Made by a program: the position numbers and the translations under genes | Assembly (NCBI RefSeq): GCF_004801905.1 | Contig: NZ_SSSN01000001.1 | Location: 16,132 to 80,131 of the forward strand | Direction: 5' to 3' | DNA from: Orlajensenia flava | GTDB taxonomy: Bacteria > Actinomycetota > Actinomycetes > Actinomycetales > Microbacteriaceae | DNA: 64,000 nucleotides | The notes under the pieces: generated by a model | The model's database searches: none | The model's input: only the letters and a program-made list of their open reading frames with translations | What the model was told of the DNA's origin: nothing | Shown: in pieces, positions 1 to 8,794 of the stretch | Position numbering within the stretch: the first letter of the stretch is position 1 | Layout of the letters: each line of letters opens with the position of its first letter

Positions 1-52
1 TGGCCGCCCGGACCTTCTTAGCTGCACCCGCCCCGCCCACCGACGACCATCC

Positions 53-105
53 AGTTGACGAGAATCGTCTGCCCGGCGGAGTGGCAGCGACGATATTCGT
101 CAACT
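53..105. repeat. Imperfect inverted repeat, non-coding
   Basis: Two 17-nt arms (53-69 and 89-105) pair with two mismatches around a 19-nt loop; the right arm read backwards is AGTTGACGAATATCGTC. A 14-base core, TGACGAATATCGTC, recurs exactly at 23547-23560, also in a non-coding gap and also facing an inverted partner. It lies downstream of the minus-strand MFS gene ending at 222, so it could act as a terminator or be a small dispersed element. The first 221 bases of the window hold no supportable gene. Confidence 0.5.
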
Positions 106-120
106 CGATGAAGCTTCGCG

Positions 121-176
121 GACGGGAGGGAGGTCCGGTTGGAGGACGGACGGGAGGGGGGTCCAGTTGGACGATG
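121..176. repeat. Two-copy 28-bp tandem repeat
   Basis: Two adjacent 28-base units (121-148 and 149-176) agree at about 24 positions; each begins GACGGGAGGG and contains GTTGGA. The stretch is purine-rich and lies between the inverted repeat at 53-105 and the end of the MFS gene at 222. No function is evident. Confidence 0.45.
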
Positions 177-221
177 GGGCGGGGCCGGGGTTCCGTCGGA
201 CGGGACGGGCTGGCGTCGAGG

Positions 222-1661
222 TCAGTCCGACGCCGGGGCGGAGGGCGCGAACTCGACATCCTCCACGCGCGACGGTGGCATCGCCAGCGCGGCGATCAGC
301 ATGAGCGCTGCCGTCACCGCGACCGCCACGAACACGGCACCTGCCGCTGCCTCCACCGTGTGCGGATCCTGCTCGCCGCCACCGGTGCGGAAGATGGTGT
401 TGGCGATCGCACCGAACACGGCGACCCCCACCGCGCTTCCGGCCGAACGGGCGAATGCGTTCAGGCCGGTGACGACGCCCCGTTCACCCCAGTCGACGGA
501 TGACTGCGCCGCGATGAGGCTCGGGGCTGCGACCCAGCCCAGGCCGAAGCCGATGACGAAGGATGCCCCGGCGATGGTCCACGGGTTCGGGAAGGGCGCG
601 AGGGTGAGCAGCAGGACCGTGCCGGCGAGCGTGATGACTCCGCCGACGAGGACGGTAAAGCGGAATCCGTGGCGCAGGTAGAGTCGGCCGGCCTGCGAAG
701 CCGACAACGGCCATCCCAGCGTGATCGCCGCGACCGCAGCGCCCGAGACGAGGGGCACGACGCCGATGGAGTTCTCGAGGTAGGTGGGGATGTAGCTGGT
801 CACCCCGATGAGGATGGCACCGACGCCGATCGAGACCAGGGTGGTCGTCGTGATGAGTCGGCGCGAGAACAGACTGAGGTCGAGCACGGGCTCCGCCGCC
901 CGCCGTTCGACGAAGGTGAAGGCGAGGAGGGCCAGCGCCCCGAGCACGAAACATCCGAGGCTCTGCCATGACCCCCACGCCCACGCGTTGCCGCCCTCGA
1001 GGAGGCCGAGGATGATCAGCGTGAGGCCACCGGTCAGCAGGGCCGCCCCGGCGAAGTCCAGCCGATGCTTCCGGCGCTGAACCTGCTCGTGGTACGTGCT
1101 CCACAGCATCCAGCCCGCGACGAGGCAGAGCGGGATGTTGACGAGGAAGATCCACCGCCACGACACGAACTGGCTGAACAGCCCTCCGAGGGCGGGGCCG
1201 ATCACCGAGGCGACCGCCCAGACGCTCGCGATGTAGCCCTGCACCTTGGCGCGCTCGGCGACGGTGTAGATGTCACCGACGATCGTCATCGACATCGGAG
1301 CGACGGCTCCAGCGCCGAGTCCCTGCACCGCGCGGAAGGCGATGAGGGCGGGCATGCTCCACGCGAACCCGCACAGCACGGATCCGAGCAGGAACAGGCC
1401 GACTCCGACGAGGATGACGGGCTTGCGTCCGACGGTATCGGCGAGCTTCGAATACAACGGCACCGAGACCGCCTGCGCCAGGAGGTAGACGGAGAACAGC
1501 CAGGGGAACTGGGTGAAGCTGCCGAGCTCCTTGACGACCGAGGGGACGGCAGTGGCCAGGATGGTCGCGTCGATGGCGATGAGACCCGTCGAGAGCATCA
1601 GGGCTACGAGCACCGGTCCGCGTTCGGAGCGGAAACCGACGGATGCCTGCGCAGTGGTCAC
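222..1661 (-). CDS. MFS drug-efflux-type transporter (DHA2/EmrB-QacA-like)
   Basis: A 479-residue integral membrane protein with many hydrophobic segments. An N-terminal motif (LIAIDATILATAVPSV) and the loop 2-3 motif (DTVGRKPVILVG) are typical of proton-driven multidrug antiporters, and the mid-protein stretch AAEPVLDLSLFSRR is common in 14-helix DHA2 members. The frame is open further upstream to 1823, but that extension is Arg/Ser/Pro-rich and overlaps the 100-aa gene at 1699, so I place the start at the GTG at 1661, where the text becomes family-like (VTTAQASVGF). Last gene of a minus-strand run with the two small paralogues and the other MFS gene. Substrate unknown. Confidence 0.85.
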   Translation of the reverse strand: MTTAQASVGFRSERGPVLVALMLSTGLIAIDATILATAVPSVVKELGSFTQFPWLFSVYLLAQAVSVPLYSKLADTVGRKPVILVGVGLFLLGSVLCGFAWSMPALIAFRAVQGLGAGAVAPMSMTIVGDIYTVAERAKVQGYIASVWAVASVIGPALGGLFSQFVSWRWIFLVNIPLCLVAGWMLWSTYHEQVQRRKHRLDFAGAALLTGGLTLIILGLLEGGNAWAWGSWQSLGCFVLGALALLAFTFVERRAAEPVLDLSLFSRRLITTTTLVSIGVGAILIGVTSYIPTYLENSIGVVPLVSGAAVAAITLGWPLSASQAGRLYLRHGFRFTVLVGGVITLAGTVLLLTLAPFPNPWTIAGASFVIGFGLGWVAAPSLIAAQSSVDWGERGVVTGLNAFARSAGSAVGVAVFGAIANTIFRTGGGEQDPHTVEAAAGAVFVAVAVTAALMLIAALAMPPSRVEDVEFAPSAPASD

Positions 1662-1698
1662 CCTTGTCTCAAGCGGGGGGCGCGCCGTGGCATTCCCG

Positions 1699-2001
1699 TC
1701 AGCCGAGCTTCTCCACGAGGGTGTTCTCCATTGCCACCACGCGTTGCCGGGTGCCGCGGAGCGCATCCATGCGGCCGGGGGAGACCGCCCACTCCTCGTC
1801 CTGTGCGACGAAGCCTGCGGCATCCGTCGGCAGGCTCACCGCCCAGGTGAACACGGACGACGCGCGGTCCATGACGGCGAACTCGAGGGTGAAGCCGAAG
1901 GCGATCCGTGCCGGCAGGAGTCGGTCGCTCCACCAGGTGAGGAACTCGTCGACGAGTTCGGGCGTGACCGTGTAGCGCCGCAGTTGGACGGTGCGGGGCA
2001 T
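1699..2001 (-). CDS. Small NIPSNAP-like protein, copy B
   Basis: 100 residues, no signal peptide or membrane segment. It starts MPRTVQLRRYTVTPELVDEF and is clearly paralogous to the gene just upstream (2005-2310): both share VQLRRY, LVDEFLTW, RL-PAR, EFA--DR and WAVS. The pattern of a short beta strand, then a helix with a tryptophan, then a second strand ending in FxWAVS resembles NIPSNAP / dimeric alpha-beta barrel proteins; that family call is an inference. It begins 3 nt after the stop of copy A, so the two are very probably co-transcribed and translationally coupled. Confidence 0.7.
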   Translation of the reverse strand: MPRTVQLRRYTVTPELVDEFLTWWSDRLLPARIAFGFTLEFAVMDRASSVFTWAVSLPTDAAGFVAQDEEWAVSPGRMDALRGTRQRVVAMENTLVEKLG

Positions 2002-2004
2002 GGG

Positions 2005-2310
2005 TCAGGCGACCCGCTCGACGAGAGAGATCGTGGCCGCGTCGGTCCATCCGGTGACCCCGGCGAACGCCGCATCGCGCTCCGGGGAGGCCATGTAGGT
2101 CTTCTCGACCTCGCCGAAGTGCTCTGCATCCCCGTCGACGCTCACCGCCCAGATGAACTCGGCACGGTCGCGGTCGACGAATGCGAACTCGATGGCGAAG
2201 CCGTGCGCCTCGCGCGCGGGCACCAGCCGACTCGGGAACCAGGTCAGGAACTCGTCGACGAGGTCGGGCTTGAGGTCGTAGCGGCGCAGCTGAACGGTGC
2301 TCGTGGGCAT
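2005..2310 (-). CDS. Small NIPSNAP-like protein, copy A
   Basis: 101 residues, cytoplasmic by appearance. A good Shine-Dalgarno (GGAAGGA) sits about 8 nt before the ATG at 2310. It is a tandem duplicate of 1699-2001, with the same length and the same conserved blocks (VQLRRY, LVDEFLTW, EFAFVDRDRAEFIWAVS). The acidic C-terminal half differs between the copies. Proteins of this shape usually act as dimeric alpha-beta barrels (NIPSNAP, Dabb or monooxygenase-like); no catalytic residue can be assigned. It lies between two MFS transporter genes in the same orientation, so a role linked to a small-molecule substrate is possible. Confidence 0.7.
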   Translation of the reverse strand: MPTSTVQLRRYDLKPDLVDEFLTWFPSRLVPAREAHGFAIEFAFVDRDRAEFIWAVSVDGDAEHFGEVEKTYMASPERDAAFAGVTGWTDAATISLVERVA

Positions 2311-2337
2311 TCGGGTGTCCTTCCGTCGTCGTCGAGA

Positions 2338-3804
2338 TTACCCCTTGCCGCCGTCCTCGCTCGTGTTCGCGTCGACGCTCAGCGGCGTGGCGATGTCCTC
2401 GAGTGATCGTCCCTCGGCGTTGACGCCCAGGAACACCTCGACGAGGCCGGCGGCGATCATCAGTCCGGCCCCGATGTAGTAGCCCAAGGCGACCGCATCG
2501 ATGCCCTGACCGATGAACTGGCCGAACAGGATCGGGCCAATGATGCCGCCGAGTCCCGTGCCCACCGCGTAGAAGAACGCGATCGCCATCGCGCGGGTCT
2601 CCATCGGGAAGATCTCGCTCACGGTGAGGTAGGCGGCGCTGGCTCCCGCCGAGGCGAAGAAGAACACGATCACCCACGCGATGGTCAGGGTGACCGCGTC
2701 GAGAATGCGGGCCTGGAAGAGGATGCCCGTGCCCACCAGCAGCACGCCCGAGCCGATGTAGCAGCCCGAGATCATCACCTTGCGGCCGATGGTGTCGAAC
2801 AATCGCCCGAGCAGCAGCGGACCGAGGAAGTTGCCGACGGCGATGGGCAGAAGCGACCATGGCGCGATGTCATCCGGGACGTGGAACAGCTTGGTGAGCA
2901 CGAGGGCGTAGGTGAAGAAGACGGCGTTGTAGAGGAAGGCCTGGCCGATGAAGAGCGAGAGGCCGAGGACGAAGCGCTTGGGGTACTTGGTGATTCCGAC
3001 CTTGACGATCTCACCGAAGCCTGTGCGCTTGCGCTGGGTGACCTTGATGGTCTGGTCGACCTTGTCCAGGTCCTTGCCGGTCGAGGACTCCACCTGCTTC
3101 TCGATGCCGTCGACGATCTCCTCGGCTGCGCGCAGGTCGCGATGGATGAACATCCAGCGGGGCGACTCGGGGACGTTGCGGCGAACCAGGAGGATGGTGA
3201 GTCCCAGCACCGCCCCGAGCCCGAAGGCCAGCCGCCAGCCGAGCTCGGGCGGGAAGATGGCGGTGTTGAGCAGGAACACGCTGAGCACGGCGCCGAACGC
3301 GGTCCCGAGCCAGTACGAGCCGTTGATGGCCAGGTCGATCGTGCCGCGATGCCGGGCCGGGATGAGCTCGTCAATGGCGGAGTTGATGGCGGCGTACTCC
3401 CCGCCGATGCCGGCTCCGGTGAAGAACCGGCAGACGAAGAAGAACAGCGGGTTGAACGAGAAGGCGGTGGCGACGGTGGCCAGCAGGTAGAGGCCCAGCG
3501 TGATGATGAACATCCGCTTGCGGCCGAACCGATCGGTCAGATAGCCGAACACGAGGGCACCGCAACACGCGCCAGCGACGTAGATCGCCGCCGCCAGGCC
3601 GATCTGGCCGGTCGTGAGCCCGAGTCCGCTGCTCTTCTCGGTGAGCCGACCGGCGATCGAGCCGACGATCGTCACCTCGAGGCCGTCGAGGATCCAGACC
3701 GTGCCGAGACCGATGACGACCAGCCAGTGCCATCTGGCCCACGGCAGACGATCCATCCGTGCCGGGATGTCGGTGGTGATGGTCTGGGACGCCGTCGTCG
3801 TCAT
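2338..3804 (-). CDS. MFS metabolite transporter (sugar/organic acid porter-like)
   Basis: 488 residues. The loop 2-3 motif is [12 protein letters not shown], an arginine-rich motif follows transmembrane helix 4 ([15 protein letters not shown]), and PESPRWMF introduces the long central cytoplasmic loop, the arrangement of sugar-porter and metabolite:H+ symporter families. The start chosen is the ATG at 3804, preceded by GAAGGAG; a candidate -10 (TATCGT) lies at 3829-3834 on the minus strand. The longer open frame to 3915 is not family-like. It is the first gene of the minus-strand run 3804-222 and is divergent from gabD. Substrate cannot be read from the sequence. Confidence 0.85.
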   Translation of the reverse strand: MTTTASQTITTDIPARMDRLPWARWHWLVVIGLGTVWILDGLEVTIVGSIAGRLTEKSSGLGLTTGQIGLAAAIYVAGACCGALVFGYLTDRFGRKRMFIITLGLYLLATVATAFSFNPLFFFVCRFFTGAGIGGEYAAINSAIDELIPARHRGTIDLAINGSYWLGTAFGAVLSVFLLNTAIFPPELGWRLAFGLGAVLGLTILLVRRNVPESPRWMFIHRDLRAAEEIVDGIEKQVESSTGKDLDKVDQTIKVTQRKRTGFGEIVKVGITKYPKRFVLGLSLFIGQAFLYNAVFFTYALVLTKLFHVPDDIAPWSLLPIAVGNFLGPLLLGRLFDTIGRKVMISGCYIGSGVLLVGTGILFQARILDAVTLTIAWVIVFFFASAGASAAYLTVSEIFPMETRAMAIAFFYAVGTGLGGIIGPILFGQFIGQGIDAVALGYYIGAGLMIAAGLVEVFLGVNAEGRSLEDIATPLSVDANTSEDGGKG

Positions 3805-4011
3805 GCCGTTCTCCTTCGAACCGGCACCACGATAGGCCCGTGCGCCCGCGCGGGGCACCCCTTGCGATCGTCGGGCGAGGGGGTCTAGAGGAGAAGGGCT
3901 CTCATCGCGGCCCACGCGGGTAGGGTCGAATCATCGCCGACGGATGCCGTGCCATCCGCCGCGCGCACCCAGCATGACGCAATCGAGCAGCACGCGATCG
4001 AGGAGCAACCG

Positions 4012-5484
4012 ATGGCCGATACCACCGAGTCCGAACTGCTGGCCGCAGCGCCGACCCAACTGTTCATCGGCGGCGAATGGGTCGATGCCGAGGGCGGCAA
4101 GACCTTCGACGTGCGCGATCCCGCGACCGGCGACGTCCTGCTCTCGATCGCGGATGCGTCGGCCGCGGATGCGATGCGCGCGCTCGACGCTGCCGTCGCG
4201 GCGCAGGACGACTGGGCCGCAACGGCCCCTCGCGTGCGCGGCGAGATCCTCCGGAAGGCATTCGATCTTCTCCAGGAGCGCAAGGACGACGTCGCGTTGC
4301 TCATGACGCTCGAGATGGGCAAGCCGCTCGCCGAGGCGGCGGGAGAGGTCGCATACGGCGGCGAGTTCCTGCGCTGGTTCAGCGAGGAGGCCGTGCGCAT
4401 CAGCGGCCGCTACGGCGTGAATCCCGAGGGCACCGGACGCATGATCGTCTCGCAGCACCCGGTCGGGCCGTGCTACTTCATCACGCCGTGGAACTTCCCG
4501 TTGGCCATGGCCACTCGCAAGATCGCCCCGGCGCTCGCCGCCGGCTGCACCGTCATCGTCAAGCCGGCCCAGCTCACGCCGCTCACGACGATGTTCGTGG
4601 TCGGGCTGCTCGAGGAGGCCGGCCTGCCGAAGGGCGTGGTCAACATCGTCACGAGCTCGTCGTCGTCCGCCGTCTCCGGTCCGATCATCGCCGATCCGAG
4701 ACTGCGGAAGCTCTCGTTCACCGGATCGACGGAGGTCGGCCGCAAGCTGCTCGAGCAGGCCGCCCCGGGTGTGCTGCGCACGTCGATGGAGCTCGGCGGC
4801 AACGCGCCGTTCGTCGTCTTCGAGGACGCCGACCTCGACAAGGCCGTCGACGGAGCCATGCTCGCCAAGTTCCGCAACATCGGCCAGGCCTGCACGGCGG
4901 CCAACCGGTTCATCGTGCACGAGTCGGTGGCCGACGCGTTCGCCGAGCGCATCACCGAGAAGGTGAAGGCGATGCGCATCGGCCGCGGAACGGAGAAGGG
5001 CGTGCAGATCGGACCGCTCATCGACGAGGACGCCGTCGACAAGGCGGACGAGCTCGTGCAGGATGCCGTGAAGCGCGGTGCAACGCTCGCGACCGGCGGC
5101 AAGCGCGTGGAAGGGGTGGGCACGTTCTACGAGCCGACCGTCGTCACCGATGTCGTGCCGGGCAGCGACATCCTCACCACCGAGATCTTCGGACCCGTCG
5201 TGTCGATCGTGCGCTTCGCCGACGAGGACGAGGCCGTACGGATCGCCAACGACACCGAGTTCGGTCTGGTGGCCTACGTCTACACGCGCGACCTCGCCCG
5301 CGGACAGCGCATGATCGAGAGGTTGCAGACCGGCATGATGGGCCTGAACATGGGCGTCATCTCGAACGCTGCCGCCCCGTTCGGCGGCGTCAAGCAGTCG
5401 GGCATCGGGCGCGAGGGCGGCCTCGAGGGAATTCACGAGTACCTCAATGTGAAGTACACCCTCACGCCCGATCCGTTCGCCTGA
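4012..5484 (+). CDS. gabD: NAD(P)-dependent aldehyde dehydrogenase, probable succinate-semialdehyde dehydrogenase
   Basis: 490 residues, the usual length for the family. It has the PWNFP motif (159-163), the general base Glu260 in MELGGNAP and the catalytic Cys294 in GQACTAANR. It would oxidise an aldehyde to its acid using NAD(P)+. Closest by motif to GabD-type enzymes, though the substrate is inferred. ATG 4012 is preferred over an in-frame GTG at 3949 because GAGGAG sits just before it and the family begins near here. A weak -10 candidate (TAGGGT) lies at 3921-3926 in the divergent 207-bp gap with the MFS gene. The thiolase gene follows 10 nt later. Confidence 0.85.
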   Translation: MADTTESELLAAAPTQLFIGGEWVDAEGGKTFDVRDPATGDVLLSIADASAADAMRALDAAVAAQDDWAATAPRVRGEILRKAFDLLQERKDDVALLMTLEMGKPLAEAAGEVAYGGEFLRWFSEEAVRISGRYGVNPEGTGRMIVSQHPVGPCYFITPWNFPLAMATRKIAPALAAGCTVIVKPAQLTPLTTMFVVGLLEEAGLPKGVVNIVTSSSSSAVSGPIIADPRLRKLSFTGSTEVGRKLLEQAAPGVLRTSMELGGNAPFVVFEDADLDKAVDGAMLAKFRNIGQACTAANRFIVHESVADAFAERITEKVKAMRIGRGTEKGVQIGPLIDEDAVDKADELVQDAVKRGATLATGGKRVEGVGTFYEPTVVTDVVPGSDILTTEIFGPVVSIVRFADEDEAVRIANDTEFGLVAYVYTRDLARGQRMIERLQTGMMGLNMGVISNAAAPFGGVKQSGIGREGGLEGIHEYLNVKYTLTPDPFA

Positions 5485-5494
5485 GGTCGCCGCC

Positions 5495-6670
5495 ATGATG
5501 AGGGACGCCGTCATCGTCGACGTCGTGCGCACGCCGAGCGGCCGCGGCAAGCCCGGCGGAATGCTGTCCGGCGTTCACCCGGTCGACCTGCTAGCCGGCG
5601 TCCTGGCGACGCTCGTCGAACGCAACGGCATCGACCCCGCGCAGGTCGACGACGTCATCGGCGGGTGCGTCAGCCAGATCGGCGAGCAGAGCTACAACGT
5701 CGTGCGGAACGCCGTGCTGTCGGCCGGCTTCCCGCACAGCGTCCCCGCCACCACCATCGACCGGCAGTGCGGCTCGAGCCAGCAGGCCGCGACGTTCGCT
5801 GCTCAGGGCGTGCTCGCGGGTGCCTACGACATCGTGATCGCGTGCGGCGTCGAGTCGATGAGCCGCGTCCCGCTCGGCTCGTCGCTCGCAGGGGCGTCGC
5901 CCTCCGGCGAGCGCATGCACGAGCGCTATCCCGACGGCTTGGTGAGCCAGGGCGTGTCGGCTGAGCTGATCGCTGCGCGCCACCAGCTCTCGCGAGAGGC
6001 TCTCGACGCGTTCGCCGCCGAGTCGCATCGGCGTGCAACGGCGGCGGAGGCATCCGGCGCCTTCTCCCGCGAGGTGATCGCCGTCCCGGGAGTCGACGGC
6101 CTCGTCGACGAGACGGTGCGCGCGTCGACCACCGCGGAGGGGCTCGCCGGCCTCACGCCCGCCTTCCGCACCGACGCGCTGGCGGAGCGCTTTCCCGAGA
6201 TCGACTGGCGAATCACGCCCGGCAACTCCTCTCCGCTGACGGATGGCGCATCCGCCGCCCTCATCATGAGCGCGGCGCGGGCCGATGCCCTCGGGCTCAC
6301 GCCGCGAGCGCGCTTCTCGTCCTTCGCCGTGACCGGAAGCGACCCCGTGATGATGCTGACCGGCGTCGTGCCGGCGACCCGTCGCATCCTCACGCGAGCC
6401 GGCATGCGCATCGAGGAGATCGACGCCTACGAGGTCAACGAGGCGTTCGCATCCGTTCCGTTGTACTGGCTCGCTGAGACCGGAGCAGATCCCGCCCGGC
6501 TGAACCCGCGGGGAGGAGCCATCGCCCTCGGGCATGCGCTCGGATCGAGCGGCACGCGCCTGCTGGCCACGCTGGTGTGCGAACTCGAGGACTCCGGCGG
6601 CCGGTACGGGCTGCAGGTCATGTGCGAGGGCGGCGGAATGGCCAATGCCACGATCATCGAGAGGATGTAG
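5495..6670 (+). CDS. Thiolase family acetyl-CoA acetyltransferase
   Basis: 391 residues, normal thiolase length. The nucleophile is Cys92 in DRQCGSSQQA; the NEAF block, the histidine in GGAIALGHALGSSGTR and the second cysteine in VMCEGGGMA are all present, so the enzyme looks catalytically complete. It would cleave or form beta-ketoacyl-CoA. It lies between an aldehyde dehydrogenase and a short-chain dehydrogenase with gaps of 10 and 2 nt, so the three are almost certainly one operon, consistent with beta-oxidation-like degradation of an aldehyde or short acid. Whether it is degradative or biosynthetic cannot be decided from the sequence. Confidence 0.88.
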   Translation: MMRDAVIVDVVRTPSGRGKPGGMLSGVHPVDLLAGVLATLVERNGIDPAQVDDVIGGCVSQIGEQSYNVVRNAVLSAGFPHSVPATTIDRQCGSSQQAATFAAQGVLAGAYDIVIACGVESMSRVPLGSSLAGASPSGERMHERYPDGLVSQGVSAELIAARHQLSREALDAFAAESHRRATAAEASGAFSREVIAVPGVDGLVDETVRASTTAEGLAGLTPAFRTDALAERFPEIDWRITPGNSSPLTDGASAALIMSAARADALGLTPRARFSSFAVTGSDPVMMLTGVVPATRRILTRAGMRIEEIDAYEVNEAFASVPLYWLAETGADPARLNPRGGAIALGHALGSSGTRLLATLVCELEDSGGRYGLQVMCEGGGMANATIIERM

Positions 6671-6672
6671 AG

Positions 6673-7458
6673 ATGCGGATCGACGGATGCTCAGCCATCG
6701 TGACGGGAGGCGCCTCGGGACTCGGGCGCGGCACGGCGGAGGTGCTCATCGCGGCGGGAGCACGGGTCGTCATCGTCGACCTGCCGTCGTCGCCGGGGGC
6801 GGCGGTCGCCGACGAGATCGGGGCGGTCTTCGCTCCTGCCGATGTGACGGATGAGGCGCAGGTGCGCGAGGCGGTCGAAGCGGCCGTCGCACTCGCGCCG
6901 CTCCGCATCACCGTCAACTGCGCGGGCATCGCCACGGCGTCGCGCACGGTCGGGAGGGAGGGTCCGCATCCGCTCGACCTGTTCGAACGCACCCTCCGCA
7001 TCAACGTCGTCGGCACATTCAACGTCGCCCGCCTGGCCGCCGCCGCGATGGCCGCGAACGAGCCGACGGATGCCGAAAGCCTCCCGGGCATCCCCGCGAC
7101 GGCGGAGCGCGGCGTCATCGTCAACACCGCCTCCGTCGCGGCGTTCGACGGTCAGATCGGCCAAGCCGCCTACTCCGCGTCCAAGGGTGCCGTTGCGGCG
7201 ATGACCCTGCCGCTCGCGCGGGACCTGTCGAAGCTGCTCATCCGCGTCGCCACGATCGCCCCCGGCATCATGCAGACGCCGATGATGGCCGGGATGCCCG
7301 AAGACGTGCAGCGAGCGCTGGAGGAGTCGATCCCGCACCCCTCCCGCATGGGCACGCCCGCGGAGTACGCCGCTCTCGCCCGGCACATCATCGAGAATCC
7401 GCTGCTCAACGGAGAGACCATCCGCTTGGACGGAGCGATCAGGATGGCGCCGAAGTAG
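6673..7458 (+). CDS. Short-chain dehydrogenase, 3-hydroxyacyl-CoA dehydrogenase type-2-like
   Basis: 261 residues. The Rossmann motif is TGGASGLGRG near residue 10, followed by NCAG and the catalytic Tyr-x-x-x-Lys in AAYSASKGAV; the C-terminus ends IRLDGAIRMAPK, as in the HSD17B10-like branch. It would oxidise 3-hydroxyacyl-CoA with NAD+, fitting the thiolase encoded immediately upstream. ATG 6673 is chosen because the glycine motif then starts at the usual distance. The last 20 bp overlap the 3' end of the convergent membrane-protein gene (7439-8410). Confidence 0.85.
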   Translation: MRIDGCSAIVTGGASGLGRGTAEVLIAAGARVVIVDLPSSPGAAVADEIGAVFAPADVTDEAQVREAVEAAVALAPLRITVNCAGIATASRTVGREGPHPLDLFERTLRINVVGTFNVARLAAAAMAANEPTDAESLPGIPATAERGVIVNTASVAAFDGQIGQAAYSASKGAVAAMTLPLARDLSKLLIRVATIAPGIMQTPMMAGMPEDVQRALEESIPHPSRMGTPAEYAALARHIIENPLLNGETIRLDGAIRMAPK

Positions 7459-8410
7459 CCCGCGCGGCCCGTCGGGCCCTGAGGAATCCGTCGACGCAGT
7501 TCCAGCCGCAGACCACGACGATGACAACGGATGAGATCACGAGCGTCGGGACGACCCACGGTTGCGTCGCCGCATCGAGCTGCCATCCGGCGGCGTCCGC
7601 GAAGGCCGGGTTGACCAGCTCGGTGCGCTGCGTCAGCAGCACGATCGCGGGGACGGCGAACGCCAGGTTGAGGATGACGTTGATGCTCGCCATCGTCGTC
7701 GTCCAGCCCCGCCGGTAGACCACGAGGGCGAACGCGCTCCACGCGACGGCCAGGACGATCGACCACGTCAGGATGAATCCCCACAGGCTCGGGTTCAGGA
7801 AGGGGATGCCCGATCCGTCGTCCGTACGGAACAGGGTGCCCTGCTGCTGCCAGATGAGGGCGCCGATGGCGAGCACGGCGAACACCACGGTGCCGATGAG
7901 CTCGCCGACCTCTTCGCGCGGACGCGAGGGCAGGTCGGGGAGGCGGTCGGGGGACCAGGAGCCGAAGTCGGGCTGGCGCGATGCGGGCAGCCGGTCGATG
8001 ACGGCGAAGAGCAGCGTGGGCCAGAAGCCGAGGTGCACCGCTGCGTTCACGGAAACGGCGATCGCCGCCCCCAGCGCTCCGCCGAACGACGGGGCGACGA
8101 ACACCTGCACGGCGAGGTTCGCGACGAACACGATGGGCAACACGATCGTGTACAGGACCTTGAGCAGCCGGATGTAGACGAGGTAGGTGCGCGGACCGAT
8201 CAGAGCCAGCGGTCGGTCGAGGTAGGTCGCGGCGAGCCGTTCGGGGTCGCCGAGCTCGAGAAGAGCCTCGCGCTCGGGATCGCCGGCGTTGGCGTGCGCG
8301 TCCGTCGCATCGGTGACGAGCGCGCGCACCTCCCGGTCGAGTTCTCGCCGCTGCTTCTCGGGTGCGGTGCGGACGACGGCCCAGACGTAGCGGTCGGTGA
8401 GAGTGGTCAT
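7439..8410 (-). CDS. Membrane protein partnered with PadR regulator (permease-prefix/HAAS-like)
   Basis: 323 residues. An N-terminal helical soluble part of about 80 residues (REVRALVTDATD, LLELGDPERLAATYLDRP) resembles the HAAS/permease-prefix domain usually encoded beside PadR regulators; four or more membrane segments follow in two groups separated by a polar loop. The family is inferred from this layout and the neighbour. The ATG at 8410 overlaps the padR stop (ATGA), so the genes are translationally coupled. The 3' end overlaps the convergent dehydrogenase gene by 20 bp. Function unknown; probably a membrane or envelope sensor module with PadR. Confidence 0.65.
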   Translation of the reverse strand: MTTLTDRYVWAVVRTAPEKQRRELDREVRALVTDATDAHANAGDPEREALLELGDPERLAATYLDRPLALIGPRTYLVYIRLLKVLYTIVLPIVFVANLAVQVFVAPSFGGALGAAIAVSVNAAVHLGFWPTLLFAVIDRLPASRQPDFGSWSPDRLPDLPSRPREEVGELIGTVVFAVLAIGALIWQQQGTLFRTDDGSGIPFLNPSLWGFILTWSIVLAVAWSAFALVVYRRGWTTTMASINVILNLAFAVPAIVLLTQRTELVNPAFADAAGWQLDAATQPWVVPTLVISSVVIVVVCGWNCVDGFLRARRAARATSAPS

Positions 8411-8748
8411 GATCGGTCTCCTCGGACGAGGCTCGTGACGGAGGCGTCGAGACGTTTCCAGTCCTCGACGAGGTCGGCGGCGAGCAGCTCGCCCGCCCCG
8501 CTGGTGCAGTAGAACTTGCGAGGCCGCGCCTCGTCGGTGTTCCACTCGCTCGTGAGATGGCCCTGCGCCTCCAGGCGACGCAAGAGAGGGTAGAGCGTGT
8601 TGGCATCCGTCACGAAGCCGAGGGCGTCGAGGCGGGTCAGCAGCGAGTATCCGTAGTCGGGCGTCCGCAGCTGCAGCAGGCACGCGAGCACGACGGTTCC
8701 TCGACGCAGCTCCTGAAGGTGCCCGGCTGAGGCGTCGTCCCGATCCAT
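8407..8748 (-). CDS. PadR-family transcriptional regulator
   Basis: 113 residues with the PadR winged-helix signature: YGYSLLTRLDALG, then TLYPLLRRLEAQGHL, then a wing ending RKFYCTS. PadR proteins are usually repressors of a neighbouring membrane or efflux gene, often relieved by a small molecule. It is the first gene of a two-gene unit with the membrane protein at 7439-8410. The start at 8748 has no Shine-Dalgarno; instead TATGGT ends 7 nt before the ATG, indicating a leaderless mRNA, and the promoter carries palindromes expected for autoregulation. Confidence 0.88.
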   Translation of the reverse strand: MDRDDASAGHLQELRRGTVVLACLLQLRTPDYGYSLLTRLDALGFVTDANTLYPLLRRLEAQGHLTSEWNTDEARPRKFYCTSGAGELLAADLVEDWKRLDASVTSLVRGDRS

Positions 8749-8784
8749 GTGTCACACCATACTGTGTGATACACACTAATGCAA
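8749..8784 (-). promoter_or_regulatory. padR promoter with embedded palindromes
   Basis: On the minus strand a -35 (TTGCAT, 8779-8784) and a -10 (TATGGT, 8756-8761) are 17 nt apart, and the -10 ends 7 nt before the padR ATG. TGTGTGATACACA (8763-8775, perfect 5-bp arms) lies in the spacer and GTGTCACAC (8749-8757) overlaps the -10 and start. The arms share TGTGT/ACACA halves. This is what a PadR autorepression operator would look like; that binding is inferred. Confidence 0.65.
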
Positions 8785-8794
8785 CGGACAAGCC

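Noticed and set aside
81-681. Short plus-strand frames over the window start
   Set aside because: They lie over the non-coding repeats and antisense to the MFS gene, with Arg/Gly-rich low-complexity products.
3949-4011. N-terminal extension of the aldehyde dehydrogenase from an upstream GTG
   Set aside because: The extension is not family-like, and a GAGGAG ribosome site lies directly before ATG 4012.
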